The notes under the pieces: generated by a model | The model's input: only the letters and a program-made list of their open reading frames with translations | What the model was told of the DNA's origin: nothing | Database searches by the model: none | Assembly: GCA_031268615.1 (NCBI GenBank) | Contig: JAIRWZ010000112.1 | Location: forward strand, 1 to 10,843 | DNA: 10,843 nt | Origin: Actinomycetes bacterium | Lineage (GTDB): Bacteria; Actinomycetota; Coriobacteriia; WRKU01; WQUG01 | Direction of reading: 5' to 3' | Shown: one piece after another, positions 1-5,868 of the stretch | Position numbering within the stretch: position 1 is the stretch's first letter | Layout of the letters: each line of letters opens with the position of its first letter | Program-made: the position numbers and the translations under genes

Positions 1-1656
1 TTCATATATTTTTTTGACGCGCACGGTTTTTGACGACTTTAGCTGTATAGTCTTTTTGTACTTTCCGTCGAGGTAGACTTTTGCCCGTCCGCCGCCCGCA
101 GAGGTCTGTCCGTACCAGATGACGCCTGTTCCTTTGAATCGTAGGGTAATCTTTCCCTTATAGCTGGAACTGCGATAGGCCTTCTTGCCGCTGAATTTTG
201 CGTGGCTAACACGCTTCCATTTCCCTTTGGTTCGTTTGATTAACTTATTGTTTTCTTGGTAGGTTGTGAGGGTGTCGGCGGCAGGTTTTGTTGCTTTCCC
301 GCTGCTCGTACTGGTTTTCAACGAATTGCTGATGGTGAAATTTGCGCTACGCAGTCCAAATTTTATCCGTACATTATCTGCCAGCGCAATTTGCGAGCTG
401 GCGCCGTTCGACCAGGTAATCACCGCCGACTTCACCCAGCCTCCGTCTCCGCGCAGCGTCGTGACGTCAGTGACGAACACGCTACTGCCTGCTCCGGATG
501 GCGCTCCGGTAACTCCTTTTGTCTTCAGTGTCTTTGCCAGCGCCAGACCACTGACCTTGACGGTCCAGGCGTGGTCTTTGTGCGACTTTGCGCACCAGGG
601 GTCAACGCGGCTGCGCAAATATCCCAGCTTGCTGCCCCAGACATCCTCGCTATTTGCTGAAGCATTGCCGTTACAGGCGGCAAAATAGGCCGCGACCACC
701 TTATCTTTATACGCCACGTAGCAGTTGTTGGTCGCGTCAATGGCCGCGTTGGATTTTGCGCTTTCAAACGCTGTCGCCTTGTTGTTCTTGCGATTTGCCT
801 CACTCGTAAAACGCGAATGTCCTCCATACACTTGATCCGAGGTCGAACACGCCAGCTCTTTGCCGGCACTAGCCTTCGGGTAGGCGTAGCTGCGCGCACA
901 CAAGGCCTGCGCTTCAGCTGCCGCCATGGTCGCGTCACTGGCGTTACCGATTTCACGCGGAACTACTCCATACAAATAGTGCTGCATGGACACGCTGTTG
1001 ACCAGCTTCAGTTTGGTGCCTGACACCGTTAGCTTCAGGTAGCCACGATAGCGGATATTCGCATGGCCAAAGGGACCGCTTCCATCCACGACCGTCAGCA
1101 AATCAGCGCCGGGGTCAATGACCGCAGGTTTGACCTGCACACTGGTTCCAAAGGTCGCCAACTTCTTACTCGTCTTGACCGAATACATGGCAATCACGCC
1201 ACTTGCCACCTTGAACTGGTACGGCCCTGCAAGGTCCGTATAGCTGCTCGTTGTACTCCCGCTGACTACCTGCAAGGTATCGCCGGCATTGTCAGCGCTG
1301 GGCTTGCCACTTGCATATCCAGGCGAGAGCGTCCAGCTGCTGCGGGCTGCCTTGCCGCTGTCCAGGTTGACCAATGCGCGCGGCGAGCTGCCAAGGGTTT
1401 TGAGTTTCACATCGGTGAAATACTGTTTGATAATGTCAGTCGAGGTCTTGCCTTCACGCGCCATTTGCAAGGCGCCTTCCTGCGACATCCCCAAGCCATG
1501 GCCGTAGCCGACGCCTTGCAGGGTGAAGGTCGGAATAGTAGCCGCGTCCACGGACCTGATGGGCAAGAGCGCCGACAGTAACGCGACGGTCATCAAAACA
1601 GCGCACAGCCGGACAACCGAAAATCTGAAGTCGCTTCTGTCAGTCAGTCTTGACAT
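1..1656 (-). CDS. Secreted SpoIID/LytB-domain protein, C-terminus cut by the window edge
   Basis: The open frame runs 552 codons from ATG at 1656-1654 to base 1 without a stop, so the C-terminus is missing. Residues 1-39 look like a signal peptide: a basic N-terminus, a hydrophobic run near residues 18-32, and a likely cleavage after VDA. Residues 48-85 hold the GYGHGLGMSQ motif and its following helix. The SpoIID domain follows, with YLYGVVPREIG near 227-237 (E235 is the likely catalytic acid), AEAQALCARSYAY near 247-259, and DVWGSKLGYLRSRVDPW near 338-354. SpoIID of Bacillus is a lytic transglycosylase and LytB types enhance amidases, so a role in peptidoglycan processing outside the membrane is likely. 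In Bacillus-type proteins the GHG-GMSQ motif lies at the C-terminal end; here it precedes the domain, as I recall for actinobacterial members. Residues 487-552 resemble a beta-sandwich, carbohydrate-binding-like module (GTGVIWYGQ, KVYLDGKY). The start overlaps the end of the LCP gene by 17 bases, which suggests translational coupling. Confidence 0.88.
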   Translation of the reverse strand, partial: MSRLTDRSDFRFSVVRLCAVLMTVALLSALLPIRSVDAATIPTFTLQGVGYGHGLGMSQEGALQMAREGKTSTDIIKQYFTDVKLKTLGSSPRALVNLDSGKAARSSWTLSPGYASGKPSADNAGDTLQVVSGSTTSSYTDLAGPYQFKVASGVIAMYSVKTSKKLATFGTSVQVKPAVIDPGADLLTVVDGSGPFGHANIRYRGYLKLTVSGTKLKLVNSVSMQHYLYGVVPREIGNASDATMAAAEAQALCARSYAYPKASAGKELACSTSDQVYGGHSRFTSEANRKNNKATAFESAKSNAAIDATNNCYVAYKDKVVAAYFAACNGNASANSEDVWGSKLGYLRSRVDPWCAKSHKDHAWTVKVSGLALAKTLKTKGVTGAPSGAGSSVFVTDVTTLRGDGGWVKSAVITWSNGASSQIALADNVRIKFGLRSANFTISNSLKTSTSSGKATKPAADTLTTYQENNKLIKRTKGKWKRVSHAKFSGKKAYRSSSYKGKITLRFKGTGVIWYGQTSAGGGRAKVYLDGKYKKTIQLKSSKTVRVKKIYE

Positions 1657-3127
1657 CAACCGGTATCTTTTCCAAGTCCCAGTTCTTTCCCAGGACGACC
1701 AGTATTTCTGTGTCGTAGGCATACATGCCGCGCGACTCGACGACTTTTGCGTCGTCGGGCAGATACTTGGCGACCAGTTCGGCTGCCGCCTTGTCCTTTT
1801 TGTAAATAATGAAGGTCTGGTCATAGACCGACTGGTTATCGGTGTTTCCGACGTCTCCCACTTTGAAGCCACGGGCTTTTAGCACGCTGGCAGCTTGTTT
1901 GGCAATGCCGGCGCGCGTGGTCCCATTGCGCACGGTGACTTCAATCTCGCCGGGTTTGGGGGCGGGTTTCTCGTCTTTCTTTTCCTCTTTGAAGGGCTGT
2001 TCGTTAGCGAATTTTTTCAGCACCGCTGCCATCTCTGTTTCGTTGGCAACCACGTAGGGACTGACCCATTTGCTGGGGATGGTTTCGGTGTAGAGGTCGG
2101 CCGGTTTGATTCCACGCATTTCGCGCGCTACTGTCAGTAGCTGCAGTGGGGTCAAGTCGGTCTTCACATTGTCGGCTACGGCATCTACCATGCCCGGCAT
2201 TTGCGTGAGTGACACATTGCCCATTTGCTTGATGACTGCCTGGAAGAATAGCTGCTGTGCGCGCATACGGCCAAAGTCTCCATCAGCATAGGTGTGGCGG
2301 CTGCGCACAAAGGTCAGCGCATGCGCTCCGTCCAGAATTTGCTTGCCTTTTGCGATTTTACTGGCAGTTTTGTTCTTCGTATAGTCTGCTTCTGCGTCAT
2401 TTATTTTCTTAGGTACGTCAATCTCTACTCCACCCATGGCGTCAACGATGTCCTCGAAACCCATAAAATTGATGGCCATATAGTGGTTGATGGTTTGACC
2501 CGATACTTCTTCGATAGTCGGGATTGTCAAATCTTCTTTGCCATAAGCATAGGCAGCGTTTAACTTCTGTGTTCCATGTCCCTTAATCTCTACTTTCAAA
2601 TCACGGGGAAACGAAAGCATCCAGACTTTCTTCGATTTCGGATTAACATGCGCTAAAATCATCACGTCAGTGCGATAGACTGTCTGGCCTTTGCGGGCGT
2701 CAAAGCCCAATAAGAGCAAGTTGTAGGGCTCTTGTGGTTTGGGTGGGACATCATTTTTTAACACGGCGGGAAGATTAGAATTAGTCAGACGGCCTTTGAT
2801 GTTGTTGTAGTAAATCAGCGCTCCGGCGCCGACGCCAACAACCAGGACGACGATGGAAACGGCAAGCGCCAGCAAGCGGCGGCGACGGCGTTGTTTACGG
2901 CGGTCACGCTCCGCCATTAACCGTGCGGGCGCTCCCTCAAGGTGGCGATTGGTGGTGAGCGCTGACCCGCGCAAGGTCGCGTTGGCCTGCTCCCGCGCGA
3001 TACGTGACGACGAGCCGCGGTGCGACGAGGGGTTCAGGCCTCGCGACGAACCCGTTCTGTCCCCGATGGTGTTCTCATACTGTGCGCGGCTGCGTTCGCC
3101 ACCGCCTTTTCGTGAGTGCTTTCCCAT
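1640..3127 (-). CDS. LytR-CpsA-Psr (LCP) family cell-wall glycopolymer transferase
   Basis: LCP enzymes move teichoic acids, arabinogalactan or capsule polymers from a lipid-pyrophosphate carrier onto peptidoglycan at the outer membrane face. The 495-residue protein has a long basic cytoplasmic tail (1-84, ending in QRRRRR), one membrane helix (about 85-107), an LCP catalytic domain (about 134-330) and a LytR_C domain (about 396-485). Expected LCP residues are present: LLLGFDAR, RTDVMIL, SFPRDL, KLNAAYAYG, GGVEIDVP, and LDGAHALTFVRSRH followed by DFGRMRAQQ. These supply the arginines and aspartates that bind pyrophosphate and metal. A lysine/proline/glutamate linker (EEKKDEKPAPKP) joins the two outer domains. 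I chose ATG 3127-3125 because an AGGGGG ribosome site (3141-3136) sits 8 bases upstream; a TTG six bases earlier would crowd it. It heads a minus-strand unit with the SpoIID gene and diverges from cysK. The polymer it transfers cannot be told from sequence. Confidence 0.95.
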   Translation of the reverse strand: MGKHSRKGGGERSRAQYENTIGDRTGSSRGLNPSSHRGSSSRIAREQANATLRGSALTTNRHLEGAPARLMAERDRRKQRRRRRLLALAVSIVVLVVGVGAGALIYYNNIKGRLTNSNLPAVLKNDVPPKPQEPYNLLLLGFDARKGQTVYRTDVMILAHVNPKSKKVWMLSFPRDLKVEIKGHGTQKLNAAYAYGKEDLTIPTIEEVSGQTINHYMAINFMGFEDIVDAMGGVEIDVPKKINDAEADYTKNKTASKIAKGKQILDGAHALTFVRSRHTYADGDFGRMRAQQLFFQAVIKQMGNVSLTQMPGMVDAVADNVKTDLTPLQLLTVAREMRGIKPADLYTETIPSKWVSPYVVANETEMAAVLKKFANEQPFKEEKKDEKPAPKPGEIEVTVRNGTTRAGIAKQAASVLKARGFKVGDVGNTDNQSVYDQTFIIYKKDKAAAELVAKYLPDDAKVVESRGMYAYDTEILVVLGKNWDLEKIPVDVKTD

Positions 3128-3222
3128 AAGCAAAACCCCCTGGCCGGTACAATTTCAAGCTACCAGTATCGCAGAGATGCGCATAAGAGAGCCGACGAGT
3201 GACCATATCGTAATCTGGGCAA

Positions 3223-3313
3223 CAGAAAAATTGCCAAAACCTCACATTTTGTCCACATCCCACAGAGCTTTGTCGGCAACCATTATGCGATGGATGGCTG
3301 CCAATTTTTTCTG
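3223..3313. repeat. Imperfect inverted repeat with about 14-bp arms
   Basis: The left arm CAGAAAAATTGCCA (3223-3236) and the reverse complement of the right arm, CAGAAAAAATTGGCA (3299-3313), differ by one inserted A and one substitution. About 62 bases separate the arms. The right arm ends three bases before the dispersed repeat copy at 3316. It could be a chance A/T-rich pairing, a binding-site pair upstream of the LCP gene, or a remnant of an inserted element. Confidence 0.35.
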
Positions 3314-3315
3314 TG

Positions 3316-3362
3316 GCGGTGATGGACCCCCGGTCAAGCCGGGGGCAAGCTCACTACTCACT
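3316..3362 (+). repeat. Dispersed palindromic repeat, copy A (intergenic)
   Basis: This copy has the same order of blocks as copies B and C: GCGGTGATGGA, then the CCCCCGG/CCGGGGG palindrome arms around TCAAG, then a conserved non-palindromic flank ending ACTCACT. It lacks one A in the loop relative to the others. It ends 11 bases before the cysK -35 box. The palindrome would form a strong hairpin, but no T-run follows on either strand, so it is not a canonical terminator. Confidence 0.85.
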
Positions 3363-3373
3363 TATATTTGGTC

Positions 3374-3401
3374 TTGACACGATGGGACGCTCTGCTATAA
3401 T
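3374..3401 (+). promoter_or_regulatory. cysK promoter, perfect -35 and -10 hexamers
   Basis: TTGACA (3374-3379) and TATAAT (3396-3401) match the sigma70-type consensus exactly, with a 16-base spacer. Transcription should start near 3408, giving a leader of about 79 bases before the cysK ATG at 3487. An exact match with no activator-type weakness suggests strong expression limited by a repressor. Confidence 0.9.
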
Positions 3402-3408
3402 CATAGAA

Positions 3409-3427
3409 ACCTATAGGAATAGTAGGT
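3409..3427. promoter_or_regulatory. Possible repressor operator at the cysK transcription start
   Basis: ACCTA (3409-3413) and TAGGT (3423-3427) form an inverted repeat with a 9-base spacer; an inner palindrome CCTATAGG spans 3410-3417, followed by AATAG. The site begins at the predicted transcription start, a good place for repression. Its TAGGAAT half resembles Rrf2-family cysteine regulator boxes (CymR/IscR type), which commonly control cysK. The regulator assignment is inference from memory of that family. Confidence 0.35.
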
Positions 3428-3486
3428 GATGTACGAAGCACAAGGAAGGTTACCGCTGACACGAACGAAGAAAGAGAGGGATGGAA

Positions 3487-4422
3487 ATGACTGTCTATGT
3501 TGATGTCACCGAACTGATTGGTAACACGCCGCTATTAGAGTTGAGCGGCTATGAGAAAGTGAACGACCTGCACGCAAAAGTGGTGGCGAAGTTGGAATAC
3601 TTTAACCCGGCCGGCAGTGTGAAGGACCGTATCGCCTGGGCGATGATTGGGGACGCGGAACAGTCCGGCGCCTTGAAGCCTGGCAGCGTCATCATCGAGC
3701 CAACCAGCGGAAACACCGGCATTGGCCTGGCTGCGGTGGCAGCTGCGCGAGGCTACAAACTGGTGCTGACCATGCCGGAAACGATGAGCGTCGAGCGTCG
3801 TAACCTGTTGCGCGCCTACGGAGCGGAAATCGTGCTGACCGACGGCGCAAAAGGTATGCCGGGCGCCATTGAACGCGCTAATGAGCTGGCTGCGGAAACC
3901 CCCAACAGCTTCATTCCGGGGCAGTTCGACAACCCCGCCAATCCGCGCATTCATCATGACACGACCGGCCCGGAAATCTGGGACGCGACCGGCGGCGTCG
4001 TGGATTACCTTGTGTCGGGCATTGGCACCGGTGGCACGATTACCGGCGCGGGCGGCTATCTGAAAGAGAAAAACCCGGACGTCAAAATCATTGCTGTCGA
4101 GCCAAAAGATTCCCCGGTACTGTCCGAGGGTCGCAAAGGTCCGCATAAGATTCAAGGCATCGGCGCCGGTTTTGTGCCGAAAGTGCTGGACACCGCTATC
4201 TACGACGAAATCATTCCCGTCAGCAACGAAGCTGCTTTTGCCACGGGCAAAGAGCTGGGACGCACCGACGGCGTGCTGGTCGGCATTTCGTCGGGAGCCG
4301 CGCTGTGGGCGGCCACGCAGATTGCGCAGCGACCCGAAGCCGCGGGCAAAACCATCGTGGTCATCCTGCCCGACACTGGCGAGCGTTACCTGTCGACGGC
4401 CTTGTTCGCCGAAGACGCCTAA
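3487..4422 (+). CDS. cysK: Cysteine synthase A (O-acetylserine sulfhydrylase)
   Basis: The enzyme is a cytoplasmic PLP protein that makes L-cysteine from O-acetylserine and sulfide. The 311-residue length is typical. Family motifs are in order: [11 protein letters not shown] (9-19), NPAGSVKDR with the PLP lysine K46, the substrate-binding loop TSGNTG (73-78), [10 protein letters not shown] (97-105), the phosphate-binding GIGTGGT (178-184), and the C-terminal [10 protein letters not shown] (295-304). I start it at ATG 3487 because GAGAGGG (3474-3480) lies 6 bases upstream; an in-frame ATG at 3481 would abut that site directly. It is transcribed alone from a strong promoter with a possible operator and is followed by a terminator. 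The loop [15 protein letters not shown] (near 214-228) matches the CysK region around the active-site entrance; CysM or a cystathionine beta-synthase-like role is less likely but not excluded. Confidence 0.94.
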   Translation: MTVYVDVTELIGNTPLLELSGYEKVNDLHAKVVAKLEYFNPAGSVKDRIAWAMIGDAEQSGALKPGSVIIEPTSGNTGIGLAAVAAARGYKLVLTMPETMSVERRNLLRAYGAEIVLTDGAKGMPGAIERANELAAETPNSFIPGQFDNPANPRIHHDTTGPEIWDATGGVVDYLVSGIGTGGTITGAGGYLKEKNPDVKIIAVEPKDSPVLSEGRKGPHKIQGIGAGFVPKVLDTAIYDEIIPVSNEAAFATGKELGRTDGVLVGISSGAALWAATQIAQRPEAAGKTIVVILPDTGERYLSTALFAEDA

Positions 4423-4440
4423 ACACTTACCCCCTTCTTT

Positions 4441-4472
4441 GGGCGCGCGGCCGCTTGCGGTGCGGTGCGCCC
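4441..4472 (+). repeat. GC-rich hairpin just after cysK
   Basis: GGGCGC (4441-4446) pairs with GCGCCC (4467-4472), extendable by a G-T and a C-G pair, with an inner CCG/CGG stem. It lies 18 bases after the cysK stop. Only TTC follows, so it is not an intrinsic terminator by itself; it may protect the mRNA 3' end or add to the terminator that follows. Confidence 0.4.
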
Positions 4473-4489
4473 TTCATATGCTGGGAAAT

Positions 4490-4520
4490 GTCCCTCTACG
4501 TCGGCGGTAGGGGGACTTTT
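4490..4520 (+). terminator. Intrinsic terminator of cysK
   Basis: GTCCCTCTAC (4490-4499) pairs with GTAGGGGGAC (4507-4516) over ten base pairs including one G-U, around a 7-base loop, and is followed by TTTT (4517-4520) and CC. AAA at 4486-4488 just upstream gives some potential to work on the opposite strand too. It lies 68 bases after cysK and separates it from mnmA. Confidence 0.75.
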
Positions 4521-4549
4521 CCTAGAGTGGATAGTATCACTAACCGGGC

Positions 4550-4584
4550 GGACACCAATCGGCACAAAACGCCGAAAGCTGTCC
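4550..4584 (+). repeat. Two-part stem-loop upstream of mnmA
   Basis: An outer stem GGACA (4550-4554) / TGTCC (4580-4584) encloses an inner stem CGGC (4560-4563) / GCCG (4571-4574) with loop ACAAAAC, separated by a symmetric five-base internal loop on each side. It is the middle of three successive hairpins between 4490 and 4615. No known RNA family is recognised. Confidence 0.3.
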
Positions 4585-4587
4585 CTA

Positions 4588-4615
4588 CACTGCTCGCCTT
4601 GTCTGGTGGGCAGTG
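4588..4615 (+). repeat. 11-bp inverted repeat upstream of mnmA
   Basis: CACTGCTCGCC (4588-4598) and GGTGGGCAGTG (4605-4615) pair over eleven positions, two of them G-U as RNA, with loop TTGTCT. No T-run follows. It ends 29 bases before the candidate mnmA -10. As DNA it could be a repressor site; as RNA it would be part of a leader if transcription starts further upstream. Confidence 0.4.
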
Positions 4616-4644
4616 GTTGCAGGTATGGACGTACTCACTTGCGT

Positions 4645-4650
4645 TATGAT
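4645..4650 (+). promoter_or_regulatory. Candidate -10 box of mnmA
   Basis: TATGAT matches five of six consensus bases. Its spacing puts the transcript start near 4657, one base before the mnmA ATG, which would give an essentially leaderless mRNA. No ribosome-binding purine run precedes that ATG, which fits. The -35 is poor: TTGCAG at 4617-4622 is 22 bases away. Confidence 0.4.
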
Positions 4651-4657
4651 GACACTC

Positions 4658-5758
4658 ATGAAAAAACGGGCGCTCATAGCGATGTCGGGCGGCGTGGACA
4701 GCTCGGTGGCCGCCGCGCTGCTGCAACGCGAGGACCTGGATTGCACCGGCGTCATGATGCGGCTGTTCGCTGACGAGACCCTCGGGATAGAGGAGGGAAG
4801 TGAGTACGTCCATGAGATGGAAAGCGGTTGCTGCTCGCTGGCCGACGCCGCCTACGCGCGCCAGGTTGCGGGGCAGCTGGACATACCATTTTATGTGTTC
4901 GACTTGAGCGAGGATTTCAGGCGTTGCGTCATTGACCGCTTTGTCGCCGCCTACGCGCGGGGAGAGACGCCCAACCCGTGTATCGACTGCAATCGTTACC
5001 TGAAGTTTGAGCAATTGATGGCGCGCGCTGCCAGTTTGGATTTCGACGTGATGGCTACCGGCCACTACGCGCGCGTGGAGTGGGATGAGGTGGCGGGACG
5101 CTGGCTGCTGCGTGCGGCTCGTGATGAGAGCAAGGACCAGAGCTACGTGCTGTACACCCTGACCCAGGCACAGCTGGCGCGTCTGCGCCTGCCTTTGGGC
5201 GACCTGTTGAAATCGGAGGTGCGCGCGTTGGCGGCGCAGTTTGGTTTTCGCAACGCGGACAAGCCGGACAGTCAAAATATCTGCTTTGTGCCCGATGGGG
5301 ACTATTCGCGCTTTATCGAGACTTGCGTGGGGCACGACTTTGAGCCGGGCGATTTTTTGGACCTTTCGGGGCAGGTCATGGGGCGTCATCAGGGAATCAT
5401 TCGCTATACGCTGGGGCAGCGCAAAGGTTTAGGCGCCTTTGGGAGGCCGGTGTATGTGTCGGCTATAGATGCGCAGACCAATACGGTAACTTTGGGGGAC
5501 GAAGACAGCTTGTATGGGCGGGAGTGTATATTGCGCGAACTGAACTGGATTGCGGGTGTGCCTGAGACGGGAATGCAGTCAGTAGAGGTAAAAATCGGCT
5601 ACCGCTGCGCGCGGCAGCCGGCTCTGGTTGAGCTAACGGATGAGGGGCGTCTGCGCGTATGCTTTGACCAGGCGCAACGTGCGATTACCCCCGGTCAGGC
5701 GGCGGTTTTGTATCAGGATGAGTATGTGCTGGGTGGCGGTACGATAGACTGCCAGTAG
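4658..5758 (+). CDS. mnmA: tRNA-uridine 2-sulfurtransferase MnmA (TrmU)
   Basis: MnmA adds sulfur to U34 of tRNA-Lys, -Glu and -Gln, taking it from a cysteine desulfurase relay. The 366-residue protein has the PP-loop ATP site MSGGVDSS (9-16), a GCCSLADA segment (58-65), NPCIDCNRYLKF (107-118), TGHYARV (134-140), KDQSYVL (159-165), and DSQNICFVPDGDY (204-216). C111 and C209 should be the catalytic pair, equivalent to E. coli C102 and C199. The C-terminal beta-barrel follows (RYTLGQRKGLG, 249-259), ending near residue 360. The start is ATG 4658, whose product MKKRALIAMSGG fits the family; an in-frame GTG at 4613 would add 15 unconserved residues. Placing cysK next door may be loose pathway clustering, since cysteine is the sulfur source, but the terminator between them argues against co-transcription. 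Confidence 0.97.
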   Translation: MKKRALIAMSGGVDSSVAAALLQREDLDCTGVMMRLFADETLGIEEGSEYVHEMESGCCSLADAAYARQVAGQLDIPFYVFDLSEDFRRCVIDRFVAAYARGETPNPCIDCNRYLKFEQLMARAASLDFDVMATGHYARVEWDEVAGRWLLRAARDESKDQSYVLYTLTQAQLARLRLPLGDLLKSEVRALAAQFGFRNADKPDSQNICFVPDGDYSRFIETCVGHDFEPGDFLDLSGQVMGRHQGIIRYTLGQRKGLGAFGRPVYVSAIDAQTNTVTLGDEDSLYGRECILRELNWIAGVPETGMQSVEVKIGYRCARQPALVELTDEGRLRVCFDQAQRAITPGQAAVLYQDEYVLGGGTIDCQ

Positions 5759-5832
5759 CGGAGGGGGAGGGGCGAAGAACGACGCTACCGCTTGTGGCTT
5801 GGAGGGCTTGTAGGGCTTGTCCTCCTTCTGCT

Positions 5833-5841
5833 TGGTATACG
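5833..5841 (+). promoter_or_regulatory. Extended -10 promoter candidate for the kinase-uvrC gene
   Basis: TGGTATACG is an extended -10 (TGn then TATACG, four of six). Transcription would begin near 5848, leaving a 21-base leader that contains the ribosome site TAGGGGG (5854-5860), 8 bases before the ATG. No good -35 is seen at the proper distance. The same TGGTATAC block occurs upstream of rapZ, which raises my trust in it. Confidence 0.45.
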
Positions 5842-5868
5842 TTCCTTATGTGGTAGGGGGCTGATATC

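Larger units (their letters stand above)
3128..3486. other. Divergent intergenic region between the LCP gene and cysK
   Basis: This stretch has no credible gene. It holds, from left to right, the LCP ribosome site (3136-3141), a weak minus-strand extended -10 candidate (GATACT, 3170-3165, with TG upstream but no convincing -35), an imperfect inverted repeat (arms 3223-3236 and 3299-3313), one copy of the dispersed palindromic repeat (3316-3362), the cysK promoter (3374-3401), a possible operator (3409-3427) and the cysK leader with its ribosome site. Short open frames here have no coding character. Confidence 0.6.

Noticed and set aside
256..1581. Several plus-strand open frames opposite the SpoIID gene
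   Set aside because: The minus strand is continuously open with clear SpoIID motifs; the plus-strand frames overlap each other, lack ribosome sites and show no recognisable domains.
3316..3362. Reading repeat copy A as an intrinsic terminator
   Set aside because: The hairpin is strong but no T-run follows on either strand, and the same hairpin occurs inside a coding sequence.
3535..4155. A 206-residue minus-strand open frame opposite cysK
   Set aside because: Mirror frame of a well-conserved gene; no motif, no ribosome site, composition typical of an antisense shadow.
4613..4657. GTG 4613 as the start of mnmA
   Set aside because: It would add 15 unconserved residues, has no good ribosome site, and overlaps an inverted repeat; ATG 4658 gives the family's normal N-terminus.
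4496..5389. A 297-residue minus-strand open frame opposite mnmA
   Set aside because: It covers strongly conserved MnmA coding sequence and its composition is a reflection of that gene; no family recognised.
5801..5825. GGAGG / CCTCC hairpin as an mnmA terminator
   Set aside because: Only a five-base stem with a long loop and no T-run follows; the region also contains a direct GGGCTTGT repeat that makes chance pairing likely.
5848..5856. ATG TGG TAG as a two-codon leader peptide before kinase-uvrC
   Set aside because: It falls at the predicted transcript start, but so short a frame is expected by chance and nothing else supports translation.
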